This document shows, piece after piece, positions 16,449 through 24,781 of a stretch of 64,000 nucleotides of DNA (position 1 is the stretch's first letter; every line of letters begins with the position of its first letter). Source of the stretch: Lachnospiraceae bacterium (GTDB lineage: Bacteria > Bacillota > Clostridia > Lachnospirales > Lachnospiraceae). The notes under the pieces are model-generated. The model saw only the letters and a program-made list of their open reading frames with translations. It made no database searches and was not told the DNA's origin. The translations under genes and the position numbers were made by a program. The stretch lies in NCBI GenBank assembly GCA_017525525.1, contig JAFXSQ010000036.1, positions 31,223 to 95,222 on the forward strand, given 5' to 3'.

Positions 16449-16937
16449 ATGAAGAACAAACCGAATATCCGTATAGAGATTGATCCGGGATGCACCGTGC
16501 CGGAAATTGTGATAAGGACGGATAAGAAAACAGCAGACATAGAGAGGCTGATTGAAGCGATAGAGGCCGAGAACGAAAATGATCTGCCGAAGATAAAGGG
16601 CTATAACGGCAGTATCATGACGCTTATCAACCAGAAGGACCTTGTTCGCGCTTATACCGAACACCGTAAGGTTCTGATATGCACTCTCTCGGAAAGCTAT
16701 GAGGCGAGATACACCTTAAGGGAGCTTGAAGAGCTGCTCGACGAGGATCATTTTGTGCGCATAAGCAGGTTTGAGATTGTTAACCTGGACAAGGTTTCGG
16801 GCTTTGATTTCAGCCTTGCGGGTACGATAAAGGTTAATTTCGAGAATGGCGACTCCACCTGGGTTGCAAGGAGATATGTGAAGGCTATCGAGGAAAGGCT
16901 CGAAAGACTTCAGGCAGGAAGGGGGGCGGCGCTTTGA
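16449..16937 (+). CDS. LytTR-family DNA-binding regulator
   Basis: A 162-aa regulator without a receiver domain. Residues about 50-150 form the LytTR fold: VRAYTEHRKVLICT, SYEARYTLRELEELLDEDHFVRISRFEIVNLDKV and VNFENGDSTWVARRYVKAIEERL. The N-terminal about 45 residues resemble the small domain seen in LytTR regulators that are paired with DUF3021 membrane proteins. The next gene is exactly such a DUF3021 protein and overlaps its stop codon, so the two probably form a membrane-controlled regulator pair. Confidence 0.85.
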   Translation: MKNKPNIRIEIDPGCTVPEIVIRTDKKTADIERLIEAIEAENENDLPKIKGYNGSIMTLINQKDLVRAYTEHRKVLICTLSESYEARYTLRELEELLDEDHFVRISRFEIVNLDKVSGFDFSLAGTIKVNFENGDSTWVARRYVKAIEERLERLQAGRGAAL

Positions 16938-17374
16938 AGAGTAATTTAAAGAAGATCATCATTCGCTCTCTGATAGGATTCGCTTTGGGACTTGCCGTGG
17001 GCGCGTTCTTCTGGTTCCTGCCGGGAAACAGTGACACAGACGAGATTTCGGTCCGGTTTGTGGTAAGGCATTTTCTGGTGAGCGGGCTTTTCGGGGCTTA
17101 CGCTATGGGCTCGACTTTCTTTTATGAGGTGGAGCATTGGAGCATAACCAGAGCAACGCTGACACACTTTATCCCGCTGTTTGTCCTGTACTTTACCGTC
17201 GGATTGTTGCAGAGGTGGTTTACCTTAGGCAGTTTGATGTTCTGGATTATGCTTGCTATGTGGCTTGCTATGTATGCTGTTATATGGCTTATCTGCTATA
17301 CAAGCTATCGCAGGGAGATTAGGAAGATAAACCGGCAGCTTGAAAGCTGGAAGGCAGGTTCAAAGGATAAATAA
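16934..17374 (+). CDS. DUF3021 membrane protein
   Basis: 146 aa with four hydrophobic segments (about 9-29, 44-62, 79-95, 101-123) and a charged C-terminal tail. It starts with TTG inside the LytTR stop codon (overlap of 4 bp); GGAAGGGGGG lies upstream. DUF3021 proteins are regularly encoded beside LytTR regulators and are thought to hold or modulate them. Function beyond that is not known. Confidence 0.8.
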   Translation: MKSNLKKIIIRSLIGFALGLAVGAFFWFLPGNSDTDEISVRFVVRHFLVSGLFGAYAMGSTFFYEVEHWSITRATLTHFIPLFVLYFTVGLLQRWFTLGSLMFWIMLAMWLAMYAVIWLICYTSYRREIRKINRQLESWKAGSKDK

Positions 17375-17415
17375 TATTCTATCAGGGAAGACGCAGTCGA
17401 ACCCTGATTGCGCGC

Positions 17416-17502
17416 GGGGCGCCGGTCAGCTTTGCTGACATATACTTTACGGCGCCCCGGTGCATAAACATGAGCAGAGCGCGGCTTGGTCACGCCCTGC
17501 TC
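17416..17502 (+). terminator. Two consecutive hairpins ending the kinase-LytTR run
   Basis: First, GGGGCGCCG / CGGCGCCCC (17416-17458) encloses an inner GTCAGC-TTT-GCTGAC stem. Second, GAGCAG.GCG / CGC.CTGCTC (17472-17502) is followed by ATTATTTA. Neither has a long T run, so termination is probable but not certain. Confidence 0.5.
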
Positions 17503-17533
17503 ATTATTTATATACAAATATTTAATTTCCATC

Positions 17534-17562
17534 TTGAAAAAAATCGGATATGTCGTTATAAT
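17534..17562 (+). promoter_or_regulatory. Promoter of amylosucrase-lacI-HAD operon
   Basis: TTGAAA (17534-17539), 17-bp spacer, TATAAT (17557-17562). Confidence 0.75.
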
Positions 17563-17568
17563 ACTTTT

Positions 17569-17582
17569 TGAAAACGTTTACA
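17569..17582 (+). promoter_or_regulatory. LacI-type operator or CcpA cre site
   Basis: TGAAAACGTTTACA lies just after the -10, over the expected transcription start. The identical 14-mer in the other orientation is at 21408-21421 before the PTS genes. It also fits the cre consensus TGWAARCGYTWNCW, so CcpA and the local LacI regulator are both candidates. Confidence 0.65.
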
Positions 17583-17618
17583 CAACTATTTCAAGCGATG
17601 TGATACGGAGATATGCTT

Positions 17619-19466
17619 ATGGAAAAGAAAAATCGGGACAAAACCTTTACCGACAGATTGTCGGTTTATTATGACGAGCTTAAGTGGCTCTACTGTGAGC
17701 TTTATAACAATGATATGCGGGCGTTTGATTATTTTACGGATATGCTCTATGAGTATTACTGCGCAAGAAGCAAAGAGCTGAAGATGTGGGACGAGGCACG
17801 TGATGTGGTAAAGGACTGGTTCACGGGCAACGAGATGCTCGGTATGCTAATGTACACCAATTGCTTTGCAGGTAACCTGAAGGGCGTAAAAAAGCATCTT
17901 GATTATCTTCAGGAGTGTGGAATAAATTACGTTCATCTGATGCCACTTTTGGAAAGTCCTGCCGGAAGGAGTGATGGCGGCTATGCGGTTGCTGACTTCA
18001 GGAAGGTTCAGCCGGAGCTTGGTACCATGGTGGATCTCGCTAAGCTTGCCATGGACTGCCACGGCAGAGGCATGAGCCTGTGTCTGGACTTTGTCATGAA
18101 CCATACAAGCGAAGAACATGAGTGGGCAAGACGCGCAAGGGCCGGTGAGAAGGAGTATCAGGACAGGTATTTCTTTTATGATAATTGGGATGAGCCGAAT
18201 GAATATGAGAAGACGGTTCCCCAGGTATTTCCACAGACGGCGCCGGGAAACTTCTCCTGGTGTCCCGAGGCGGGCAAGGTAGTGATGACTACATTCTATC
18301 CGTATCAGTGGGATCTTAATTACCACAATCCTACAGTGTTTAACGATATGACCGCAAATATGCTCTTCCTGTGCAATCAGGGCGTCGACATCATCAGACT
18401 TGACGCAGTGCCCTATGTATGGAAGGAGCTTCACACGACCTGTCGAAATCTTCCTCAGGTGCACACCCTGGTGAGGATAATGAGAATAGCGGCCGAGATA
18501 GTGTGTCCCGGTACTCTGCTGCTCGGAGAGGTTGTAATGGAGCCGTCGAAGGTGGTTCCGTACTTCGGTTCGGTCGAGAAGCCCGAGTGCCATATGCTCT
18601 ATAATGTAACTACCATGGCAAGTACCTGGCATACGGTTGCGACTAAGGATGTGCGGCTGATGAAACACCAGCTCGGCACCGTATTTGCGCTTCCTAAGGA
18701 GTATGTATTCCTGAATTATCTGAGGTGTCATGATGATATAGGCTGGGGCCTTGATTATGAGTATTTAAAGCAGTTCGGAATGGAGGAAGCGGCGCACAAG
18801 AAGTTTCTTAACGACTGTCTGGCCGGCAAAATATACGGTTGCGACGGGCGCGGAGAGCTTTACAATGACGATCCGAAGCTCAAAGATGCCAGACTGTGCG
18901 GGACAACCGCATCTCTCTGTGGTATAGAGGCTGCAGAATATGAAGCGGATGCAGCGAAGCTTGAGCGTTCAATCAGGCTTGATATCATGCTCCATGCGTT
19001 TTTGCTGACACAGAGCGGCATACCGGTCTTGTACAGTGGTGATGAGATCGGACAACTTAATGACTACACTTATCATGCGGATCGTCACAAGAAGGATGAC
19101 AGCAGGTATCTTCATCGCGGTAACTTGAGCTGGAAGAGTGTAGGGAACAGAAAGAAGAAGGATACCAGGGAGAATAAGATATTTACGGCATTGGGACAGT
19201 TAACCAAGCTTCGCGCAAAGCACAGGGTGTTCGAGAATGCTGCCGATACCTGGATAATTGAAGCGTGGAATGACCATATTCTGGGCATAGGCCGTTATTA
19301 CAGGGGACAGAAGCTTATAGCTCTGTTTAACTTCAATGATGCACCCGAGACAGCCTGGATAGATGAGAAGGAGGAGTTCATCAATCTTGTGACCGGTGAG
19401 CTTGAGGATGTGAAGGATGTTGTTATACCGGGATACGGTTTTAAATGGCTTTTGACAGAGTTTTAA
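17619..19466 (+). CDS. Amylosucrase (GH13 subfamily 4)
   Basis: A 615-aa intracellular glucosyltransferase that would turn sucrose into alpha-1,4-glucan plus fructose. Start at 17619 gives 8 bp from CGGAG; the ATG at 17613 is too close. The whole protein follows the Neisseria-type amylosucrase layout, including an all-helical N domain, GMLMYTNCFAGNLKGV, HLMPLLESPAGRSDGGYAV, VMNHTSEEHEWA and FYPYQWDLNYHNP. Likely catalytic residues: Asp262 (IIRLDAV), Glu304 (LLGEVV), His371-Asp372 (CHDDIGW); the specificity Asp and Arg of amylosucrases (SDGGYAV, KDDSRYLHR) are kept. It is the first gene of the left sucrose operon, preceded by a promoter and operator and followed by lacI. Confidence 0.87.
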   Translation: MEKKNRDKTFTDRLSVYYDELKWLYCELYNNDMRAFDYFTDMLYEYYCARSKELKMWDEARDVVKDWFTGNEMLGMLMYTNCFAGNLKGVKKHLDYLQECGINYVHLMPLLESPAGRSDGGYAVADFRKVQPELGTMVDLAKLAMDCHGRGMSLCLDFVMNHTSEEHEWARRARAGEKEYQDRYFFYDNWDEPNEYEKTVPQVFPQTAPGNFSWCPEAGKVVMTTFYPYQWDLNYHNPTVFNDMTANMLFLCNQGVDIIRLDAVPYVWKELHTTCRNLPQVHTLVRIMRIAAEIVCPGTLLLGEVVMEPSKVVPYFGSVEKPECHMLYNVTTMASTWHTVATKDVRLMKHQLGTVFALPKEYVFLNYLRCHDDIGWGLDYEYLKQFGMEEAAHKKFLNDCLAGKIYGCDGRGELYNDDPKLKDARLCGTTASLCGIEAAEYEADAAKLERSIRLDIMLHAFLLTQSGIPVLYSGDEIGQLNDYTYHADRHKKDDSRYLHRGNLSWKSVGNRKKKDTRENKIFTALGQLTKLRAKHRVFENAADTWIIEAWNDHILGIGRYYRGQKLIALFNFNDAPETAWIDEKEEFINLVTGELEDVKDVVIPGYGFKWLLTEF

Positions 19467-19504
19467 TCTGATTTGAAATACAATAATTAACCAACGGAGG
19501 CGAA

Positions 19505-20494
19505 ATGGCAATGACCATAAAAGATATAGCGAAGGAGGCGGGAGTCTCGCCTGCTGCTGTGAGCAGATATTTCAATGGAGGTTCCCTCTCGGAGGAAAAG
19601 AAGTCAGCGATAAGCGAGGTTGTGGAAAGGCATCATTTTGTACCGAATCAGACCGCATCAAGCATGCGCACGGGCAAGACGGGACATATAGGCGTGATAG
19701 TTCCGAAGATTCACTCGGACTCACTTTCACATCTGATGCATGGAATATCGACGGGCCTTAAGAAGTCGGATCGTACCATGATAGTCGGTTGCGCGGACGG
19801 TAACACTGAGCTTGAAGTGCGTTACATCCGGGCCATGGAAAGCGGCGGCATGGAAGGAATTATCCTTATGGGCACGGTGATGACACCGTATCTGAGTAAT
19901 ACTATAGACAAATGCGGCATCCCGCTTGTGGTTACCGGTCAGTCATTTCCGGGGATACCCTGTGTGTATTATGATGATTTCAACGCCATGCGTGAGCTTG
20001 CGGGTCTCATGCTGAAGAAGAGAAAGCACATAGCTTACATAGGCGCAATCGAGGAGGATGCGGCCGTGGGCAAGACACGTCGCCTCGGTGCATTGAAGGC
20101 TATGGAGGAGGCGGGGCTTGATCCGAAGAAGATGCTTTGCACTGTCTCAGGCTTTGATATAGAAAACGGATATGAGGCTATGAATAAGCTTCTGAAAAAG
20201 AGAAGTAAGATAGACGGAGTTCTGTGTGCAACAGACTCAATGGCTTTGGGCGCTATGCTTGCGTTAAGAGAAGCCGGCATGAGCATCCCTGAGGATGTGT
20301 CCGTTGCGGGTATCGGCAACAGTATCTCCGGAAGAGTGACCATTCCGCAGCTTACTACGGTCAGGCTGTTTTTTGAGCAGTGCGGTGAGACTGCGGTACG
20401 GCTGATAGAGGAGATGATCGCGGACGGTGACAGGAGCATGGCCATAAGCCAGATAAGACTCGGCTACGAGATTATAGAAAGGGGTTCGATATAG
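19505..20494 (+). CDS. LacI-family transcriptional regulator (likely sucrose repressor)
   Basis: 329 aa. The N-terminal HTH is TIKDIAKEAGVSPAAVSRYFNGG (about 4-26), followed by the LacI hinge with RHHFVPNQTASSMRTGKTGHIGVI. The rest is a periplasmic-binding-protein-like sensor (SDSLSHLMHGISTGL, CATDSMALGAMLALREAG, SVAGIGN). The start could be ATG 19505 or 19511; GGAGG is 4 or 10 bp away. It lies between amylosucrase and a HAD phosphatase, inside the regulon it most likely controls; candidate operators are at 17569 and 21408. Confidence 0.88.
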   Translation: MAMTIKDIAKEAGVSPAAVSRYFNGGSLSEEKKSAISEVVERHHFVPNQTASSMRTGKTGHIGVIVPKIHSDSLSHLMHGISTGLKKSDRTMIVGCADGNTELEVRYIRAMESGGMEGIILMGTVMTPYLSNTIDKCGIPLVVTGQSFPGIPCVYYDDFNAMRELAGLMLKKRKHIAYIGAIEEDAAVGKTRRLGALKAMEEAGLDPKKMLCTVSGFDIENGYEAMNKLLKKRSKIDGVLCATDSMALGAMLALREAGMSIPEDVSVAGIGNSISGRVTIPQLTTVRLFFEQCGETAVRLIEEMIADGDRSMAISQIRLGYEIIERGSI

Positions 20495-20496
20495 TC

Positions 20497-21312
20497 ATGA
20501 AGCTGATATTTCTTGATATAGACGGCACTCTTACCCGTGCCGGTGAAAATGTACCGCCGGACAGCGCGCTTTACGCCATCAAGATGACTCAGGCGAAGGG
20601 CAACAAGGTATTCTTATGTACAGGGCGAAACTTAGATATGCTCAAACCGCTTTTGAAATACGGCTTTGACGGTGTCGTGGGAAGCAGCGGCGGTTATGTG
20701 ACGGTTGGCGACGAAGTGCTCTTTGACTGTCCGATGACTGACGAGCAAAGGGACACGGCTTTAGATGTGCTTCACAGAAACGGAGTTTTCTGTACCATAG
20801 AGGCCAAGGGCGGCTCCTGGGGCGATGACAATATGGATGAGTTTCTTAAGGAGCAGCCGGAGGGAAACAGCGAGATAGAGCGCTGGAGAAAGGCGCTTTC
20901 GGAAAACTTAGGTATTAAACCCATGAGTGAGTATGACGGAAGTCCTATCTACAAGGTTGTTGTGATGTGCACAAAGCCCGAGCAGCTTGACGAGGCAAAA
21001 GAGCTTCTTGAAAAGGACTTTTCCTTTGTGGTTCAGGAGGTGAAGGCTCACAGTTGTATAAACGGTGAGCTTGTGAACAGGGCCTTTGACAAAGGAAAGG
21101 GCGTGCAGCTTGTGAGAGATCATTTCGGTCTTACGGATGAGGACACCATAGGCTTCGGCGACAGTATGAACGACCTTGAGATGATGCAGACGGTCGGAAC
21201 CTCGGTCTGCATGGCGAACGGAGCCGAGGCGCTAAAGGAGATAGCAGATATGGTATGTCCGTCGGTGGAGGAGGACGGACTTGCGAAGGCTTTCAGTGAA
21301 CTCGGATTATAA
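20497..21312 (+). CDS. HAD-superfamily (Cof type) sugar phosphatase
   Basis: A 271-aa cytoplasmic phosphatase. Motif I is FLDIDGTLT (nucleophile and acid/base Asp, near residues 6-14), motif II CTGRN, motif III Lys in FDKGKGVQ, motif IV GFGDSMNDLEMM. The large cap between residues about 80 and 190 fits Cof/type IIB phosphatases. It begins 2 bp after the lacI stop, so it is part of the sucrose operon. I infer a sugar-phosphate substrate; dephosphorylating imported sucrose-6-phosphate would give the free sucrose that amylosucrase needs, but this is untested. Confidence 0.85.
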   Translation: MKLIFLDIDGTLTRAGENVPPDSALYAIKMTQAKGNKVFLCTGRNLDMLKPLLKYGFDGVVGSSGGYVTVGDEVLFDCPMTDEQRDTALDVLHRNGVFCTIEAKGGSWGDDNMDEFLKEQPEGNSEIERWRKALSENLGIKPMSEYDGSPIYKVVVMCTKPEQLDEAKELLEKDFSFVVQEVKAHSCINGELVNRAFDKGKGVQLVRDHFGLTDEDTIGFGDSMNDLEMMQTVGTSVCMANGAEALKEIADMVCPSVEEDGLAKAFSELGL

Positions 21313-21326
21313 ATATGATTATTTCG

Positions 21327-21359
21327 GGCAGGGGACAAAAAAGTCCCTTGCCTTTTTTG
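21327..21359 (+). terminator. Terminator after the HAD gene
   Basis: GGCAGGGGAC / GTCCCTTGCC around AAAAAA, then TTTTTTG. Confidence 0.88.
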
Positions 21360-21368
21360 TTTTTTCTG

Positions 21369-21397
21369 TTGACAATGGCAGATAAGTATGATAGTAT
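21369..21397 (+). promoter_or_regulatory. Promoter of the PTS operon
   Basis: A perfect TTGACA (21369-21374), 17 bp, then a weaker TAGTAT (21392-21397). Confidence 0.6.
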
Positions 21398-21407
21398 GAA
21401 AATACAT

Positions 21408-21421
21408 TGTAAACGTTTTCA
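21408..21421 (+). promoter_or_regulatory. Second copy of the LacI/cre operator
   Basis: TGTAAACGTTTTCA is the exact reverse complement of the site at 17569-17582 and sits at a similar distance after the -10. Confidence 0.65.
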
Positions 21422-21495
21422 ATAAGAATTCAAAAAAATAACCAAGGAGGAATTCGAAATTAAGGTGCGGTGAATAAAAGAGAGGAGTGATCTTA

Positions 21496-23457
21496 ATGGC
21501 ACTGGATTACAGAAAATGTGCAGAAGAGATAGTATCCCATATCGGCGGAAGGGATAATGTCGCTCAGGCTGCGCATTGTGCTACAAGGCTTCGACTTGTC
21601 ATAAAAGATAACGGAAAGATAGACAAGAAGGCGCTTGAGAATGTTGACGGAGTGAAGGGTATGTTCGAGAACAGCGGACAGCTCCAGCTCATAATAGGAA
21701 CGGGAACCGTAAACAAGGTTTACGACGAGTTCCTTTCGGTTACGGGAATGACCGCAGCCACGAAGGATGATGTTAAGGCCGCTGCGGCAGCACAGCAGCC
21801 GGCATGGAAGAGAGCTTTAAAGTCGGTCGGAGATGTGTTTGTTCCGATACTTCCGGCTATCGTGGCATCCGGTCTTATGATGGGTGTCGTTGAGGCGCTC
21901 GGTAAAGCAATCCCTTCTTTCGCGGAGACTGACTGGTATTCATTCCTGGATATGGTTGCCAATACGGCGTTTGCCTTCCTGCCGGTTATAGTAGCGGTTT
22001 CGGCGGCGAGAGTATTCGGCGGCAACATATTCTTAGCGGCGGTTATAGGACTTATGATGGTTCACACCGGTCTCTTAAACGGTTGGAATGTGGGCAGTGA
22101 AGATGCGATTAACAGCTTCTTCGGAATAACATCGGGCAAGATACCGACCTGGAATCTGTTCGGTAATCTGCAGATAGGTGATTATGTGGTCGGCTCGATA
22201 TCACGGCACGGTTATCAGGGACACGTAATCCCGGTAATGATTGCGGTATGGTTCATGAGCAAGCTTGAGAAATGGCTTCACAAGCATGTAAACGAGATGA
22301 TTGATCTCTTCGTGGTTCCGATAACCACGGTATTTGTAACGGCGCTCTTCACATTTGTAGTGATCGGACCTATCTTTGCTACACTTGAGAATTATGTATT
22401 AAAGGGAGCGGAGTGGCTCGTACAGTTCCCGCCGGGAGCTATGATAATGGGTGCTCTCTACCCGGCAACGGTAGTTATGGGACTTCACCATATGTACAAC
22501 GTTATCGAGGCGGGGATGCTCTCATCGGTAGGACTTAATACCTGGATGCCTATTGCATCCGCGGCAAACTTCGCTCAGTTCGGTGCCTGCCTTGCGGTAG
22601 GTATCAAGTGCAGACAGGCTAAGCTTAAGACAGTTGCCATTCCTTCTTCGATGTCGGCTGCACTCGGCATCACGGAGCCTGCGATATTCGGTGTAAATTT
22701 CAGATTTATGAAGCCGTTCATCTGTGGTATGATAGGTGGTGCGGCAGGTGCGATCTTCGGTGCCATAACTAAGATAGGCGCAACCGCTTACGGTGTAACC
22801 GGTATTCCGGGTTACCTGACCATAGACAACCCGGCAATCTATACCATACTTCTTCTGATATCCGGCGGTGTTGCGTTCGGACTTACCATGCTGGTATGGA
22901 AGGAGGAGGCAGATGAAGAGCCGGTGGCTGTTGCGGCAGGTGCTGCGGCAGCAGGAAGTGCGACCTCGTCAGCTTCAGAAACGCCAAAGGCAGTATCTTC
23001 GGCGGACAAGGCCGGTGAGGCGATAGTTGCCAAGACGGTTATCAGCTGTTCAGCTGGAGAGATCGGACAGCCTACAAAGGGCAAGATTATTCCTTACACG
23101 GAGATAAGCGATGAGACATTTGCCTCGGGAGTTCTCGGACAGGGCGTAGGAATTGAGCCTGATGAGGGTATAGTATATGCGCCGATGGATGGTGAGATTA
23201 GTTCGGTAGCCGAGAGTAAGCATGCAATCGGTATAACAGGAGCAGGAGATATGGAGCTTCTGATCCATGTGGGTGTTGACACTGTTGAGATGAAGGGCGA
23301 CGGCTTCGTTGATCTTGTTGCCGAGGGTGACAAGGTAGTCAAGGGCCAGAAGATTATGGAGTTCGACAGAGCCAAGATTAAGGCGGCAGGAAAGGCTGAG
23401 ACGGTAGTAGTATTACTTACGAACAGTGACGATTATGATGACTTTAAGGTATCATAG
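21496..23457 (+). CDS. PTS transporter EIIBCA, sucrose/beta-glucoside family
   Basis: A 653-aa membrane permease that imports and phosphorylates a disaccharide, most likely sucrose by context. The start ATG at 21496 follows AGAGGAG. EIIB (about 1-80) has the phospho-Cys28 in AAHCATRLRL; EIIC (about 105-470) holds about ten membrane segments, with GITEPAIFGVNFRFMKPF near its end; an Ala-rich linker (about 475-505) leads to a glucose-type EIIA with phospho-His591 in LLIHVGVDTVEMKG. All three domains are present in one chain, so only enzyme I and HPr are needed, and both are encoded just downstream. Trehalose or another beta-glucoside cannot be excluded. Confidence 0.9.
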   Translation: MALDYRKCAEEIVSHIGGRDNVAQAAHCATRLRLVIKDNGKIDKKALENVDGVKGMFENSGQLQLIIGTGTVNKVYDEFLSVTGMTAATKDDVKAAAAAQQPAWKRALKSVGDVFVPILPAIVASGLMMGVVEALGKAIPSFAETDWYSFLDMVANTAFAFLPVIVAVSAARVFGGNIFLAAVIGLMMVHTGLLNGWNVGSEDAINSFFGITSGKIPTWNLFGNLQIGDYVVGSISRHGYQGHVIPVMIAVWFMSKLEKWLHKHVNEMIDLFVVPITTVFVTALFTFVVIGPIFATLENYVLKGAEWLVQFPPGAMIMGALYPATVVMGLHHMYNVIEAGMLSSVGLNTWMPIASAANFAQFGACLAVGIKCRQAKLKTVAIPSSMSAALGITEPAIFGVNFRFMKPFICGMIGGAAGAIFGAITKIGATAYGVTGIPGYLTIDNPAIYTILLLISGGVAFGLTMLVWKEEADEEPVAVAAGAAAAGSATSSASETPKAVSSADKAGEAIVAKTVISCSAGEIGQPTKGKIIPYTEISDETFASGVLGQGVGIEPDEGIVYAPMDGEISSVAESKHAIGITGAGDMELLIHVGVDTVEMKGDGFVDLVAEGDKVVKGQKIMEFDRAKIKAAGKAETVVVLLTNSDDYDDFKVS

Positions 23458-23494
23458 TCGGGAATATATAATATAATACAGGAGGGTTATAGCC

Positions 23495-23752
23495 ATGAAG
23501 GAATTTAAGTATGTTATCACAGACGAGGTAGGTATCCACGCAAGACCGGCAGGACTTTTGGTTCAGGAGGCCAAGAAGTACAGCAGTACCATCATGTTCA
23601 ACAAGGGTGAGAAGAGCGCGAAAGCGACTGCCCTGATGAAGCTTATGGGAATGGGAATAGTAAAGGGTGACGAGGTTACCGTTACCGTAGAGGGTGATGA
23701 CGAGGAAGCGGCAGCAGCGGCTATCGAGGCTTTCATGAAGGAGCATTTCTAA
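23495..23752 (+). CDS. ptsH: HPr phosphocarrier lacking regulatory Ser46
   Basis: An 85-aa phosphocarrier of the PTS. The catalytic His15 is intact in GIHARPAG. At the position of the regulatory Ser46 the sequence reads AKATALMKLMG, with Ala at 46 and Thr at 45. A canonical HPr kinase substrate serine is therefore missing, so this HPr probably serves transport but not CcpA co-repression. AGGAGG is upstream. It follows the EIIBCA gene by about 37 bp and is followed by a terminator. Another HPr elsewhere in the genome would be expected for catabolite control. Confidence 0.9.
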   Translation: MKEFKYVITDEVGIHARPAGLLVQEAKKYSSTIMFNKGEKSAKATALMKLMGMGIVKGDEVTVTVEGDDEEAAAAAIEAFMKEHF

Positions 23753-23763
23753 GACTAAATGCC

Positions 23764-23806
23764 GATCGGAGCTTTCCCTTACGGGAGGGCTCCGATTGCT
23801 GTTTTT
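23764..23806 (+). terminator. Terminator after ptsH
   Basis: ATCGGAGC..CCC / GGG..GCTCCGAT with a TTAC loop, then TGCTGTTTTTG. Read-through into the fructokinase gene is possible. Confidence 0.7.
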
Positions 23807-23834
23807 GTGTAACATTTTTGGTGGAGGGACGCAT

Positions 23835-24701
23835 ATGATATACGGTGCTTTGGAAGCCGGCGGGACCAAGATGGTCTGTGCGATAGGGGATGAGAACGGG
23901 AAGATATTCGATCAGATATCTGTTCCGACGAAGGATCCCGGGGATACAATGCCGGCGATAATCGATTATTTCAGGGATAAGGATATAGCAGCTCTCGGTA
24001 TAGCCTGTTTCGGACCGATAGAGCTGGATAAGTCGTCTCCGGACTACGGACATATACAGAAAACCCCGAAGCTCTTGTGGGCAGGCTATGATATAGTGGG
24101 CGTGATGAAGGAGAGCCTTAAGGTTCCTGTCGGCTTTGATACAGATGTGAACGGTTCGCTGCTCGGAGAGGTTACCTGGGGAGCGGCAAAGGGCTTGTCC
24201 GATGTGCTCTACATTACCATCGGAACCGGAGTCGGAGGAGGCATACTTTCCGGCGGAAATGTGGTACATGGCATGCTTCATCCCGAGCTTGGGCATATGA
24301 GACTCGTGAAGGCAGAAAATGATCCGTACGAAGGAAAGTGCCCGTTCCACGGCACCTGTCTTGAGGGACTTGCAGCAGGACCTGCCATAGAGGCAAGATG
24401 GGGCGCGCCCGCAAGAGAGCTGGTTGATAAGGAAGAAGTATGGGAGCTTGAAAGCTATTACATAGCCCAGGCGCTTGCGACACTGATTCTTACCATAAGC
24501 CCGAAGAAGATCATTTTGGGTGGAGGCGTAATGCATGTGGAGAAGCTCTTCCCGATGATCAGGAAGAAGGTGCTCGAGAACCTGAACGGGTATCTGGACA
24601 CAGCGGAATTAAATGATATAGATAATTACATTATCCCTGCAGGGTTAAACGACGACCAGGGAATAATGGGAGCGATAAAACTTGCTATAGATGCGGAATA
24701 G
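23835..24701 (+). CDS. ROK-family fructokinase
   Basis: A 288-aa sugar kinase. The ATG at 23835 follows GGTGGAGGG; earlier in-frame codons lie in the terminator. GALEAGGTKMVCAIG is the ROK phosphate-binding motif, and GTGVGGGILSGGNVVHGMLHPELGH followed by CPFHGTCLEGLAAGPAI gives the zinc-binding His/Cys set and the catalytic Asp region (VGFDTDVNGSLLGE). The short form with LEAGGTK is typical of fructokinases of sucrose operons. It would phosphorylate the fructose released by GH32 or amylosucrase. Confidence 0.85.
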   Translation: MIYGALEAGGTKMVCAIGDENGKIFDQISVPTKDPGDTMPAIIDYFRDKDIAALGIACFGPIELDKSSPDYGHIQKTPKLLWAGYDIVGVMKESLKVPVGFDTDVNGSLLGEVTWGAAKGLSDVLYITIGTGVGGGILSGGNVVHGMLHPELGHMRLVKAENDPYEGKCPFHGTCLEGLAAGPAIEARWGAPARELVDKEEVWELESYYIAQALATLILTISPKKIILGGGVMHVEKLFPMIRKKVLENLNGYLDTAELNDIDNYIIPAGLNDDQGIMGAIKLAIDAE

Positions 24702-24719
24702 CGTGTGAAAACGATAGAT

Positions 24720-24767
24720 TGAAAAGATTCTTCGCGTCGCTCAGAATGACACGAAGGATCTTAAACG
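24720..24767. repeat. Dispersed repeat copy (AAGATTCTTCGC..GCTCAGAATGACA)
   Basis: Lies between the fructokinase and enzyme I genes. Related copies are at 33548-33620, 34446-34499 (degenerate), 43689-43772 and a fragment near 59831. Confidence 0.7.
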
Positions 24768-24781
24768 GGGGTGAATATTAT

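Noticed and set aside
17416-17502. Riboswitch before the amylosucrase gene
   Set aside because: The two hairpins precede the promoter at 17534, so they belong to the 3' end of the upstream operon, not to a leader.
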